Below are positions 1 to 6,137 of a DNA stretch of 9,225 nucleotides, piece after piece; position 1 is the first letter of the stretch; each line of letters opens with the position of its first letter. This stretch comes from CAVBBU01 sp963593765. Lineage in GTDB: Bacteria; Bacillota; Clostridia; Lachnospirales; Lachnospiraceae. Location of the stretch: assembly GCA_963593765.1 (NCBI GenBank), contig CAVBBU010000081.1, positions 1 to 9,225 on the forward strand, read 5' to 3'. The position numbers were made by a program, and so were the translations under genes. Below the pieces are notes generated by a model. The model was given only the letters and a program-made list of their open reading frames with translations. It searched no databases and was not told the DNA's origin.

Positions 1-433
1 TTCCGCCTGTGGAATCAAACTGAATCTGCATCTCACACTTGATGTCTGCTCCCTTGCAAGCCGTCTTCATGTCCTTTATGACATGTCCCGGCCAGCCACC
101 ATTGGTCATGAAGGGAATTACCGTCTTACCGGCAAAGCTTTCCGTATGCAGGAATGTGTGTACAGCAGGAGCCATAGTATACCACCATGTAGGCGTTCCT
201 ATGGCAATGACATCGTAATCGGAAATGTTAACCCCCAGCGGTTTGAGTTCCGGTTCATATCCGCGCTGCACTTCCTTCTGTCCTTGGTCAACCACCTCAT
301 CGTAGCTGCCCGTGTAGGGAATCTGCGTATCAATCTTAACCATATCTCCGCCAACTTCCTTCTGAAGCATTTTAGCTATTCTTTCCGTATTCCCATTTGA
401 CCAGGAATAATAAGCAATAAGTATTTTTTTCAT
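1..433 (-). CDS. Flavodoxin family protein (3' end beyond window)
   Basis: Small FMN-binding electron carrier or flavodoxin-like oxidoreductase, expected in the cytoplasm. The 144 visible residues start MKKILIAYYSWSNGNT. The FMN phosphate-binding loop SWSNGNT is at residues 10-16 after a first beta strand, and the hydrophobic strand DVIAIGTPTWWY (about 74-85) supplies the aromatic residues usually near the isoalloxazine ring; NGGWPG follows at about 111-116. The frame has no stop before the left edge, so the C-terminus (probably 15-30 residues) is missing. The ATG at 433 is chosen because AAGGAGG (442-448) sits 8 nt upstream. The gene stands alone behind a MerR-type promoter, which suggests induction by redox, metal or electrophile stress (inference). 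Threonine is mostly ACG here, unlike most neighbours. The flavodoxin fold is clear; the precise partner is unknown. Confidence 0.88.
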   Translation of the reverse strand, partial: MKKILIAYYSWSNGNTERIAKMLQKEVGGDMVKIDTQIPYTGSYDEVVDQGQKEVQRGYEPELKPLGVNISDYDVIAIGTPTWWYTMAPAVHTFLHTESFAGKTVIPFMTNGGWPGHVIKDMKTACKGADIKCEMQIQFDSTGG

Positions 434-456
434 TGTCTTCGCCTCCTTATATTCAA

Positions 457-487
457 AGTATAACACTTAGAGTTAACTCTAAGTCAA
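457..487 (-). promoter_or_regulatory. MerR-type promoter and palindromic operator of the flavodoxin gene
   Basis: On the minus strand, -35 TTGACT (482-487) and -10 TATACT (457-462) are separated by 19 bp instead of 17. The spacer is filled by the perfect 20-bp palindrome ACTTAGAGTTAACTCTAAGT (465-484). An over-long spacer carrying a dyad is the hallmark of promoters activated by MerR-family proteins, which twist the DNA to realign the two boxes. No MerR gene is visible in the window, so the regulator is inferred. Confidence 0.78.
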
Positions 488-563
488 GAACTTAGACAAT
501 TCCGATATCCTTACCAATTTTTATACCTTGCCATTTCTTGTGTGCTCTAAATCCCATCAGATT

Positions 564-607
564 TAGTGTAAATATAGTGAAATTATAGTGTAAAAATAGT
601 GTAATTA
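564..607. repeat. Four 11-bp-period tandem repeats
   Basis: Units begin at 564, 575, 586 and 597, exactly 11 bp apart: TAGTGTAAATA, TAGTGAAATTA, TAGTGTAAAAA, TAGTGTAATTA. The TAGTG core is invariant and the tail is A/T. The array lies between the stop of the DUF4153-like gene (671) and the flavodoxin promoter (487). A spacing of about one helical turn would put the cores on one DNA face, which fits a multi-site protein-binding array; simple AT-rich repeat drift is the alternative. Confidence 0.55.
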
Positions 608-670
608 TAATGAGCCTTCGCTAAGCTTCAGAAGATCCACAGCAAATCAAAGAACCGACATTAGTGAACT

Positions 671-2530
671 CTACTCCATCAAATACGCCCCGTACAGATA
701 TACATCCGTCACGCACTTATCATCTAGGCTGTATGTTACATCCACTGTTTGAAAGCCCAGCACTCTCCCATCACTAAGCTTAATGCTTAGCTTATCCTGA
801 GGCAGCTTTCCACTTCTTACAGCATATGCCACGTAGGCTTCATCCTCTAGCTCAAAACTGCTCTCATCCTTTAAACATTCCTCATACAGCTCTTGTGCAA
901 AATCTATCACATCTATCTCTAGCCAAATATCATCGCCCTCAAAGACCTTATCTGTATCGTATAATATATCCTCGTATCCCTTCTTTGGAATCCTGATACA
1001 TCTATCCTCTAAATCATATGCAAAGGCATAAACTACATTCTGATACAGCTTACTATAACCGGTCGTGTCTATATATGATGCATCCCTTTCTATCTTATAT
1101 TCACATGAGCCTACTGTTAGCTCGGCATCATCTGCATACATATATCCATATCCAAAAAGCTCTTCGTCTGTTTTTTCTTCATATTCCTTATATAGTTTTT
1201 CTATAACGGCATCATGAAAATAAAAGGATTTATTCTCCTTTAGATAATCCCAGCTGCTATGGATAGTTGCAGCAAGTCCTTTATTTATTTTCTTTGCGGC
1301 CGGTGTAACTACTCCATCATCTAACATTCCGGCAGTGGTAAGTGCTTCTTTAATTCTACTTACTTGGTTCATGTATGGAATGTCGATAGCATTTGCAGGT
1401 GATATAGTTATAACAAGTGTTACCACAATGCAAGCAAGAAAAATCATTTGAGGTCTTGTATTAAGTGCCGCGCAGGCAAGTGCTATAATTCCAACCACAA
1501 GACACGCTATAGATATATATCTTACAGTCGTAAGTCCATAAGCATTAAATCGTATATATATTCCTATTATCTGCACTATAACTATAGGTATAAGAATAAT
1601 CCAGCCGCGACGTATAAATCTTTTTACGAGCACATTATCTGACATGCGAAGTCCAAGCCAGTGTAATATATAAAATAAAATAGCAAATGATGCATACCAG
1701 TTCATAGAGCCCGATGGCATATGCCCCGTAAATATTATCTTAATTATATAAAGATATAGTATGCATATTAGTATCAAATATATAGGAAGCATAGCATACG
1801 AAGCAAGCACCTTATATGCCTTTGGAACTGTAAGTCTATCCTCTCTTCGTGGTATAAATGAGCATAGCAGATTTGGAAAAAGAAAAGCCCAGACAAATGC
1901 ATTGACCGTCATAATCATATACCAGAATATATCGCCCTCAAGACTTATTAGCAGTGCATTGACAGCTGATATACATAGCAACAGTCCAAGGTAAATAACT
2001 AATGTTATGGCAAATGCAAATATTCCGCTTTTTATATACCATGCTAAAAGCATGTCTTCATTTTCCTTAGTATAAGAAAAATATAATATGCCATATATTG
2101 CAGTCGCCAAAGCTCCGCCATATATCATTTCAAATATATGGCAGTAATCGGTATAGAAAAAGAGGTTATATGTTATTCCAAATATAATTCCGAAGGCTAG
2201 TGATATTACAAAAGGAAAATGGTAAAGCGTATTTCTTTTTAAATCCTTAAGTTCGCAGACCTGTATATTCTCCTGCTCTATCCTTCCCTCTAATACTATC
2301 TTGCAAAATATATCAATAAATATTGCTATAAGGCAACCAACTAAAATGCCATTTATATAATCCTCTGCCTCATACGAAAAATCGCTATATATTTTGATGC
2401 AATAGCATACAAATATAATAGCTGTATATATTAGTACCGGATAAAATCTTATTAGGCTTTGCCTTAGGCTGCTTATTCCTGCCATAAAGAGCAGCTTTAA
2501 TCTATTTTTTGAATTTTCTCCTGTAATCAT
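671..2530 (-). CDS. DUF4153-like polytopic membrane protein
   Basis: Protein of 619 residues in two parts. The first 380 residues hold about 11 hydrophobic segments (roughly 31-49, 58-80, 104-124, 135-152, 163-193, 201-226, 241-268, 278-294, 309-328, 337-357, 361-379). The last 240 residues are soluble, acidic and rich in Tyr, Glu and Asp, probably on one face of the membrane. The stretch PRREDRLTVPKAYKVLASYAMLPIY LILICILYLYIIKI (starting near residue 227) resembles the core of DUF4153 proteins. The start at 2530 has GGAG 7 nt upstream. No catalytic motif is recognised and the function is unknown. It follows nth after 122 bp, so it may be read from the upstream operon or from its own promoter; I found no convincing one. 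Family assignment is from remembered family character, not a search. Confidence 0.75.
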   Translation of the reverse strand: MITGENSKNRLKLLFMAGISSLRQSLIRFYPVLIYTAIIFVCYCIKIYSDFSYEAEDYINGILVGCLIAIFIDIFCKIVLEGRIEQENIQVCELKDLKRNTLYHFPFVISLAFGIIFGITYNLFFYTDYCHIFEMIYGGALATAIYGILYFSYTKENEDMLLAWYIKSGIFAFAITLVIYLGLLLCISAVNALLISLEGDIFWYMIMTVNAFVWAFLFPNLLCSFIPRREDRLTVPKAYKVLASYAMLPIYLILICILYLYIIKIIFTGHMPSGSMNWYASFAILFYILHWLGLRMSDNVLVKRFIRRGWIILIPIVIVQIIGIYIRFNAYGLTTVRYISIACLVVGIIALACAALNTRPQMIFLACIVVTLVITISPANAIDIPYMNQVSRIKEALTTAGMLDDGVVTPAAKKINKGLAATIHSSWDYLKENKSFYFHDAVIEKLYKEYEEKTDEELFGYGYMYADDAELTVGSCEYKIERDASYIDTTGYSKLYQNVVYAFAYDLEDRCIRIPKKGYEDILYDTDKVFEGDDIWLEIDVIDFAQELYEECLKDESSFELEDEAYVAYAVRSGKLPQDKLSIKLSDGRVLGFQTVDVTYSLDDKCVTDVYLYGAYLME

Positions 2531-2652
2531 GCATTTACTCCAAGTATATTTTTATCGATACAAAATTTTTATTCTATAGGTTGTAAGACTAAAACATTTT
2601 AAAGCAAGTAAAAACAAATCCGTAGCAAACTCATAAGTCACAAAAAACTCTC

Positions 2653-3300
2653 CTAGATTTTGCAGCTAGGGCACTCACTCCTTAAAAAGCAATCCTCGCA
2701 CTTAGGCGACCTCGCTGTGCATATACTTCTTCCAAGTGCTATGATGTCATAATTCCAAAGCGACCAGTGATCCTTAGGAAGTATCTTCATTAGCTCAAAC
2801 TCTATCTTCACAGGGTCATCTGCCTTAACAAGCCCAAGCCTTTTACTTATTCTTGCTACATGTGTATCTACTACTACTGATGGCTCGTGATATATGTCGC
2901 TTCGTATAACATTTGCCGTCTTTCTTCCAACTCCGGGAAGGCTTGTTAGCTCGTCTATATCGCATGGAACCTTGCCATTATATTTTTCTAAAAGCACCCC
3001 TGCACATGCCTTTATATTTTTTGCCTTGTTTCTATAAAAGCCAGTGGACTTTATATCCTCTTCAAGCTCGGCTATGTCAGCATTTGCAAAGCTATCAAGT
3101 GACCTGTACTTTTTATATAGCTTAGCGGTTACAAGATTTACTCTATTATCCGTGCACTGTGCACTCATAATAACTGCAAAAAGCAGCTGCCAATCATTTT
3201 CATGATTAAGATAGCACCTGCCCTCTACTCCATATTCATTGTCCAGCTTTTTAAGTATTTCCTTTACTCTTGCATCTCTTTGCTTAATAGTTTCTCTCAT
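2653..3300 (-). CDS. nth: Endonuclease III (DNA glycosylase / AP lyase)
   Basis: Base-excision repair enzyme that removes oxidised pyrimidines and cleaves the abasic site. The 215 residues match the usual family length. The helix-hairpin-helix LPGVGRKTAN is at 121-130 with the catalytic lysine K127, and VDTHVAR supplies the catalytic aspartate D145. The C-terminal [4Fe-4S] ligands follow the standard C-x6-C-x2-C-x5-C pattern: C194, C201, C204, C210. All key residues are present, so the enzyme should be active. The start codon lies 2 nt after the stop of the dCMP deaminase gene, and no strong Shine-Dalgarno sequence precedes it; translational coupling is likely (inference). It is the third gene of the sua5 operon. 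Confidence 0.95.
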   Translation of the reverse strand: MRETIKQRDARVKEILKKLDNEYGVEGRCYLNHENDWQLLFAVIMSAQCTDNRVNLVTAKLYKKYRSLDSFANADIAELEEDIKSTGFYRNKAKNIKACAGVLLEKYNGKVPCDIDELTSLPGVGRKTANVIRSDIYHEPSVVVDTHVARISKRLGLVKADDPVKIEFELMKILPKDHWSLWNYDIIALGRSICTARSPKCEDCFLRSECPSCKI

Positions 3301-3302
3301 AG

Positions 3303-3797
3303 CTATACTTCTATTGTTATGCTTCTATTGCTAGGCTGATAAATATAGTATCTTACGCCTGCTGCATCTAACATTCTCTTAGATGCCCTAACTGCGGATG
3401 TATCTGAATATTTATCATCAGCATATACTAAGGTTTTTATTCCAGCTTGAATTATCGCCTTAGCACATTCATTGCAGGGAAATAGTGTAACGTAAAGCTT
3501 GCTGCCCTCTAGGCTTCCGCCTCTGTAATTTAATATCGCATTAAGCTCGCTATGCGTGCTGTAATAGTACTTTGCATTATATGGATCATCGCCCTGCTTT
3601 TCCTTGCCCCAAGGGAACTCATCATCAGAGCAGCCCTTTGGAAAACCATTATAGCCCATTGACAGTATTTTATTATCCTCGCTTACTATGCATGCACCTA
3701 CCTGTGTGCTAGGATCCTTAGACCTCATTGCAGAAAGCTTCGCAACTCCCATAAAATACTCATCCCATGTTATATAGTCCTGTCTTTTCTCGCTCAT
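3303..3797 (-). CDS. Deoxycytidylate (dCMP) deaminase
   Basis: Zinc enzyme that converts dCMP to dUMP, the substrate of thymidylate synthase. In its 164 residues the zinc/catalytic motifs are HSE (H82, E84) and PCNEC (C108, C111). H82, C108 and C111 would hold zinc, and E84 would shuttle the proton. The second motif residue is Ser where Ala is commonest. The segments DYITWDEYFMGVA, RSKDPSTQVGACIV, GYNGFPKGCSDD, ELNAI and FPCNECAKAIIQAGI closely resemble the eukaryotic and T4-phage type of dCMP deaminase as I recall it. The start at 3797 is supported by AGGAGGG, which overlaps the stop codon of sua5. It sits between sua5 and nth in one operon. A comEB-type name is possible, but competence is not implied. 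Confidence 0.92.
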   Translation of the reverse strand: MSEKRQDYITWDEYFMGVAKLSAMRSKDPSTQVGACIVSEDNKILSMGYNGFPKGCSDDEFPWGKEKQGDDPYNAKYYYSTHSELNAILNYRGGSLEGSKLYVTLFPCNECAKAIIQAGIKTLVYADDKYSDTSAVRASKRMLDAAGVRYYIYQPSNRSITIEV

Positions 3798-3809
3798 ATA
3801 GCCCTCCTA
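3798..3809 (-). promoter_or_regulatory. Ribosome binding site overlapping the sua5 stop codon
   Basis: The minus strand reads TAGGAGGGCTATATG: the TAG stop of sua5 (3807-3809) forms the first bases of the AGGAGG Shine-Dalgarno sequence of the dCMP deaminase gene, whose ATG begins at 3797. This supports one transcript and possible re-initiation coupling. Confidence 0.8.
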
Positions 3810-4859
3810 CACCTTTATAGTATTATATCCAGCCGCCTTTGTAAGCCTATTCATTATAGCATATCCAAGTCCTATGCTGTTAAAGCTTTCCGAATATATA
3901 AGCCCAACATTAGCATCATCAAAGCTTCTAAGCGTTGCATAAAGATTGTGAGCAATGTCTGCTTCGCTTTCTCTGCTTCCTATGCTTAACACCATTCCAC
4001 TTTTATACAGATTTTTTGTTTCATCCGTAGCTATAATTCCAACCTTAATTCCTTTTTTTTGTGTCTCCTCAGCCTTTTTATTTATAGCATCTACAACCCT
4101 TTCCTTGCTACCCTCAACTAATATAAGCTCTGCCTTAGGTGCATAATGCCTGTACTTCATTCCCGGTGCTTTCGGCTTTATATTATCTGCCATAGGCTTT
4201 CCAAGGCTAGGATCAATGCCAATTTTTCCAAGTACGTCTCTTAGCATATCCTCTGTTATAGCACCTGGTCTAAGTATCATAGGCACATCTGATGTAAGGT
4301 CTACTATAGTTGACTCTACGCCTATGCCTACCGCTCCACCATCTATTATCATGTCTATCCTGCCGTCCATATCCTCTATAACATGCTCTGCCCTTGTAGG
4401 GCTTGGTCTTCCGGATGTATTTGCACTAGGTGCTGCTATAGGAAGCTTAGATAATTCTATAAGCCGCCTTGCGATTTTATTACTTGGCATCCTAACTGCA
4501 ACTGTATCTAGTCCGCCTGTAGTTTCATATGGTACATTTGCATTTTTATTTATTATCATGGTAAGAGGTCCCGGCCAAAATGCATTTGCTAGCTTTTCTA
4601 TATTTGGATTTTTGTCATCTGATATTGCTTTTATATCCTCTAGCCTTGCTATATGCGCAATTAATGGATTGTCGCTTGGTCTTCCCTTTGCTGCATATAT
4701 TTTTTTAGCTGCATTGCTATCTAGTGCATTTGCCCCAAGCCCATATACTGTTTCCGTGGGAAATGCAACCAGTCCGCCAGACTTAATTATATCTGCTGCT
4801 TCATTGATTAAAGCTGTATCTATATTATTTTCATCTATCTTAATTATACTTGTTTGCAT
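3807..4859 (-). CDS. sua5: L-threonylcarbamoyladenylate synthase, Sua5 type
   Basis: Makes threonylcarbamoyl-AMP from threonine, bicarbonate and ATP, the first step of the t6A37 modification of ANN-decoding tRNAs. The YrdC domain spans about 13-203: GLVAFPTETVYGLGANA (29-45), KGRPSDNPL (59 onward, K59 and R61 of the KxR motif), and SANTSGRPSPT (from S145, with N147) for nucleotide binding. The linker APGMKYRHYAP (231-241) is the Sua5 hallmark, followed by the Sua5 C-terminal domain (about 245-346). At 350 residues it is the long Sua5 form (also called YwlC in Bacillus), not the short TsaC. AGAGG lies shortly before the ATG. It is the first gene of an operon with dCMP deaminase and nth, and is divergent from asnA. 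Confidence 0.95.
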   Translation of the reverse strand: MQTSIIKIDENNIDTALINEAADIIKSGGLVAFPTETVYGLGANALDSNAAKKIYAAKGRPSDNPLIAHIARLEDIKAISDDKNPNIEKLANAFWPGPLTMIINKNANVPYETTGGLDTVAVRMPSNKIARRLIELSKLPIAAPSANTSGRPSPTRAEHVIEDMDGRIDMIIDGGAVGIGVESTIVDLTSDVPMILRPGAITEDMLRDVLGKIGIDPSLGKPMADNIKPKAPGMKYRHYAPKAELILVEGSKERVVDAINKKAEETQKKGIKVGIIATDETKNLYKSGMVLSIGSRESEADIAHNLYATLRSFDDANVGLIYSESFNSIGLGYAIMNRLTKAAGYNTIKV

Positions 4860-4962
4860 ATAAACCTCTTTTAGCTATAAGAAACATTTTCTCGCAGGGC
4901 TCATTTCGCTTTGGAAAAATATGTCTTATAGGAGAATCCGTCTCATTTTATTGCCATCACAC

Positions 4963-4986
4963 ATTATATCACAGATATGATATAAT
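4963..4986. promoter_or_regulatory. Symmetric AT-rich dyad in the sua5/asnA divergent region
   Basis: ATTATATCA (4963-4971) and TGATATAAT (4978-4986) form a perfect 9-bp inverted repeat around CAGATA. It places a TATAAT box on the plus strand (4981-4986, towards asnA) and another on the minus strand (4963-4968, towards sua5). Neither has a good -35 box at 16-18 bp. TATGAT at 4976-4981 with TTGCCA at 4951-4956 (19-bp gap) is an alternative for asnA. The dyad could be a promoter pair, an operator, or both. Confidence 0.4.
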
Positions 4987-5021
4987 AATTCTTTACTATA
5001 TTAAATTTAAGAGGTTTAAAT

Positions 5022-6029
5022 ATGTCACTAATTATTCCAAAGGATTATGATCCGGTATTAGATGTACGTCAGACACAAGAGGCTATCAAATATATTAGAG
5101 ATACCTTTCAAAAGGAATTTGGAAAGCAGATGAATCTTGAAAGAGTTTCTGCTCCACTTTTTGTAAAAAAATCAAGCGGACTTAATGATAATCTTAATGG
5201 CATCGAGCGTCCTGTCAGCTTTGATATACTTGGCGTTCCCGGCGAGGATATAGAGGTTGTTCAGTCGCTTGCTAAGTGGAAGAGGCTTGCCCTTGGTCGC
5301 TATGGCTTTAAGCCTGGCGAAGGTCTATATACTAATATGAATGCTATCAGAAGAGATGAGGAGCTTGATAATCTTCATTCCTGCTATGTGGATCAATGGG
5401 ACTGGGAAAAGGTTATAGAAAAAAAGGATAGAAATATAGAAACTCTTGAGGAAACTGTTCGAACTATATTCAAGGTTATAAAGCATATGCAGCATGAGGT
5501 TTGGTATAAATATCCGGAGGCTGTTAATCATCTTCCAAATGAGATAAGCTTTATCACGTCACAGGAGCTTCTTGATATGTATCCGGATAAAAGTCCTAAG
5601 GAGCGTGAGGATGCTATCGCAAAGGAAAGAGGCTGCGTATTTATAGAAAAGATTGGCGATAGCCTTAGTGATGGCAAGCCGCATGACGGACGTGCTCCTG
5701 ACTATGACGACTGGCAGCTTAATGGAGATATACTCTTTTGGTTTGAGCCACTTGGCAGAGCACTCGAGGTATCTAGCATGGGCATAAGAGTAGACGAAAC
5801 GGCACTTCTTAATCAGCTAGCTAAGGCAGGCTGTGAGGATAGAAAGAGCCTTCCATATCATAAGATGCTTCTTGATGGTCAGCTTCCATATACCATAGGT
5901 GGCGGAATAGGGCAGTCAAGGCTTTGCATGCTTCTTCTTAAAAGGGCTCATGTCGGCGAGGTGCAGGCAAGCATCTGGCCAGAGGATATGATAAATGAAT
6001 GTGCAAAGCATAATATGATATTGCTGTAA
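5022..6029 (+). CDS. asnA: Aspartate-ammonia ligase (asparagine synthetase A)
   Basis: Forms asparagine from aspartate, ammonia and ATP with release of AMP and PPi. It is a cytoplasmic enzyme with a class II aminoacyl-tRNA-synthetase-like fold. The 335 residues fit the family (about 330). Diagnostic stretches: KKSSGLNDNLNGIERPVSF (49-67), HSCYVDQWDWEKVI (119-132), HDGRAPDYDDW (221-231), GRALEVSSMGIRVD (245-258) and the motif-3-like IGGGIGQSRLCML (292-304). The ATG at 5022 has AAGAGG (5009-5014) 7 nt upstream. It is a single-gene unit transcribed away from sua5 and terminated by the hairpin at 6107-6137. No T-box or other leader element is seen in the short upstream region. Confidence 0.97.
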   Translation: MSLIIPKDYDPVLDVRQTQEAIKYIRDTFQKEFGKQMNLERVSAPLFVKKSSGLNDNLNGIERPVSFDILGVPGEDIEVVQSLAKWKRLALGRYGFKPGEGLYTNMNAIRRDEELDNLHSCYVDQWDWEKVIEKKDRNIETLEETVRTIFKVIKHMQHEVWYKYPEAVNHLPNEISFITSQELLDMYPDKSPKEREDAIAKERGCVFIEKIGDSLSDGKPHDGRAPDYDDWQLNGDILFWFEPLGRALEVSSMGIRVDETALLNQLAKAGCEDRKSLPYHKMLLDGQLPYTIGGGIGQSRLCMLLLKRAHVGEVQASIWPEDMINECAKHNMILL

Positions 6030-6066
6030 GGTTGCAGCAAAGTGGCTTTCGACCAATTAGTCGAAA
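6021..6066 (+). repeat. Two small inverted repeats after and across the asnA stop
   Basis: TTGCTG (6021-6026) pairs with CAGCAA (6035-6040), with the TAA stop in the loop. TTTCGAC (6047-6053) pairs with GTCGAAA (6060-6066) around CAATTA. Neither is followed by a T run, so they are not classical terminators on either strand. They may protect the asnA 3' end or mean nothing. Confidence 0.4.
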
Positions 6067-6106
6067 ATCTATTGAAAATCCATCCAACATAATATATATA
6101 CTTTAG

Positions 6107-6137
6107 CGGAGAGCGAAATTAATGCTCTCCGTTTTTT
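6107..6137 (+). terminator. Intrinsic terminator of asnA
   Basis: CGGAGAGC (6107-6114) pairs perfectly with GCTCTCCG (6124-6131) across a 9-nt loop, followed by six T (6132-6137). The right arm and T run lie inside the last codons of the convergent ribU gene (stop at 6119-6121). On the minus strand the hairpin is not followed by T, so it serves asnA only. Confidence 0.85.

Noticed and set aside
83..400. 105-codon plus-strand frame
   Set aside because: It lies antisense to the clear flavodoxin frame, and its product has no recognisable features.
564..607. CRISPR array
   Set aside because: The units are 11 bp and directly adjacent, with no spacers and no cas genes.
2531..2652. Promoter or terminator between nth and the membrane protein gene
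   Set aside because: Scanned on the minus strand; AT-rich boxes occur, but none has matching -35/-10 spacing, and no hairpin precedes the T run after nth.
4216..4863. 215-codon open frame on the plus strand opposite sua5
   Set aside because: It is the antisense of a strongly conserved Sua5 gene, is rich in Ser/Ile/Leu low-complexity sequence, and has no family resemblance or good ribosome site.
4860..5021. T-box or other amino-acid leader in front of asnA
   Set aside because: The gap is only 162 bp, with no T-box consensus, specifier stem or terminator.
4850..5050. 66-codon plus-strand frame spanning the sua5/asnA gap
   Set aside because: It overlaps both divergent starts, lacks a ribosome site and does not resemble a leader peptide with an attenuator.
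6047..6066. TTTCGAC/GTCGAAA hairpin as a terminator for ribU or asnA
   Set aside because: No T run follows on either strand; the hairpin at 6107-6137 is a much better asnA terminator.
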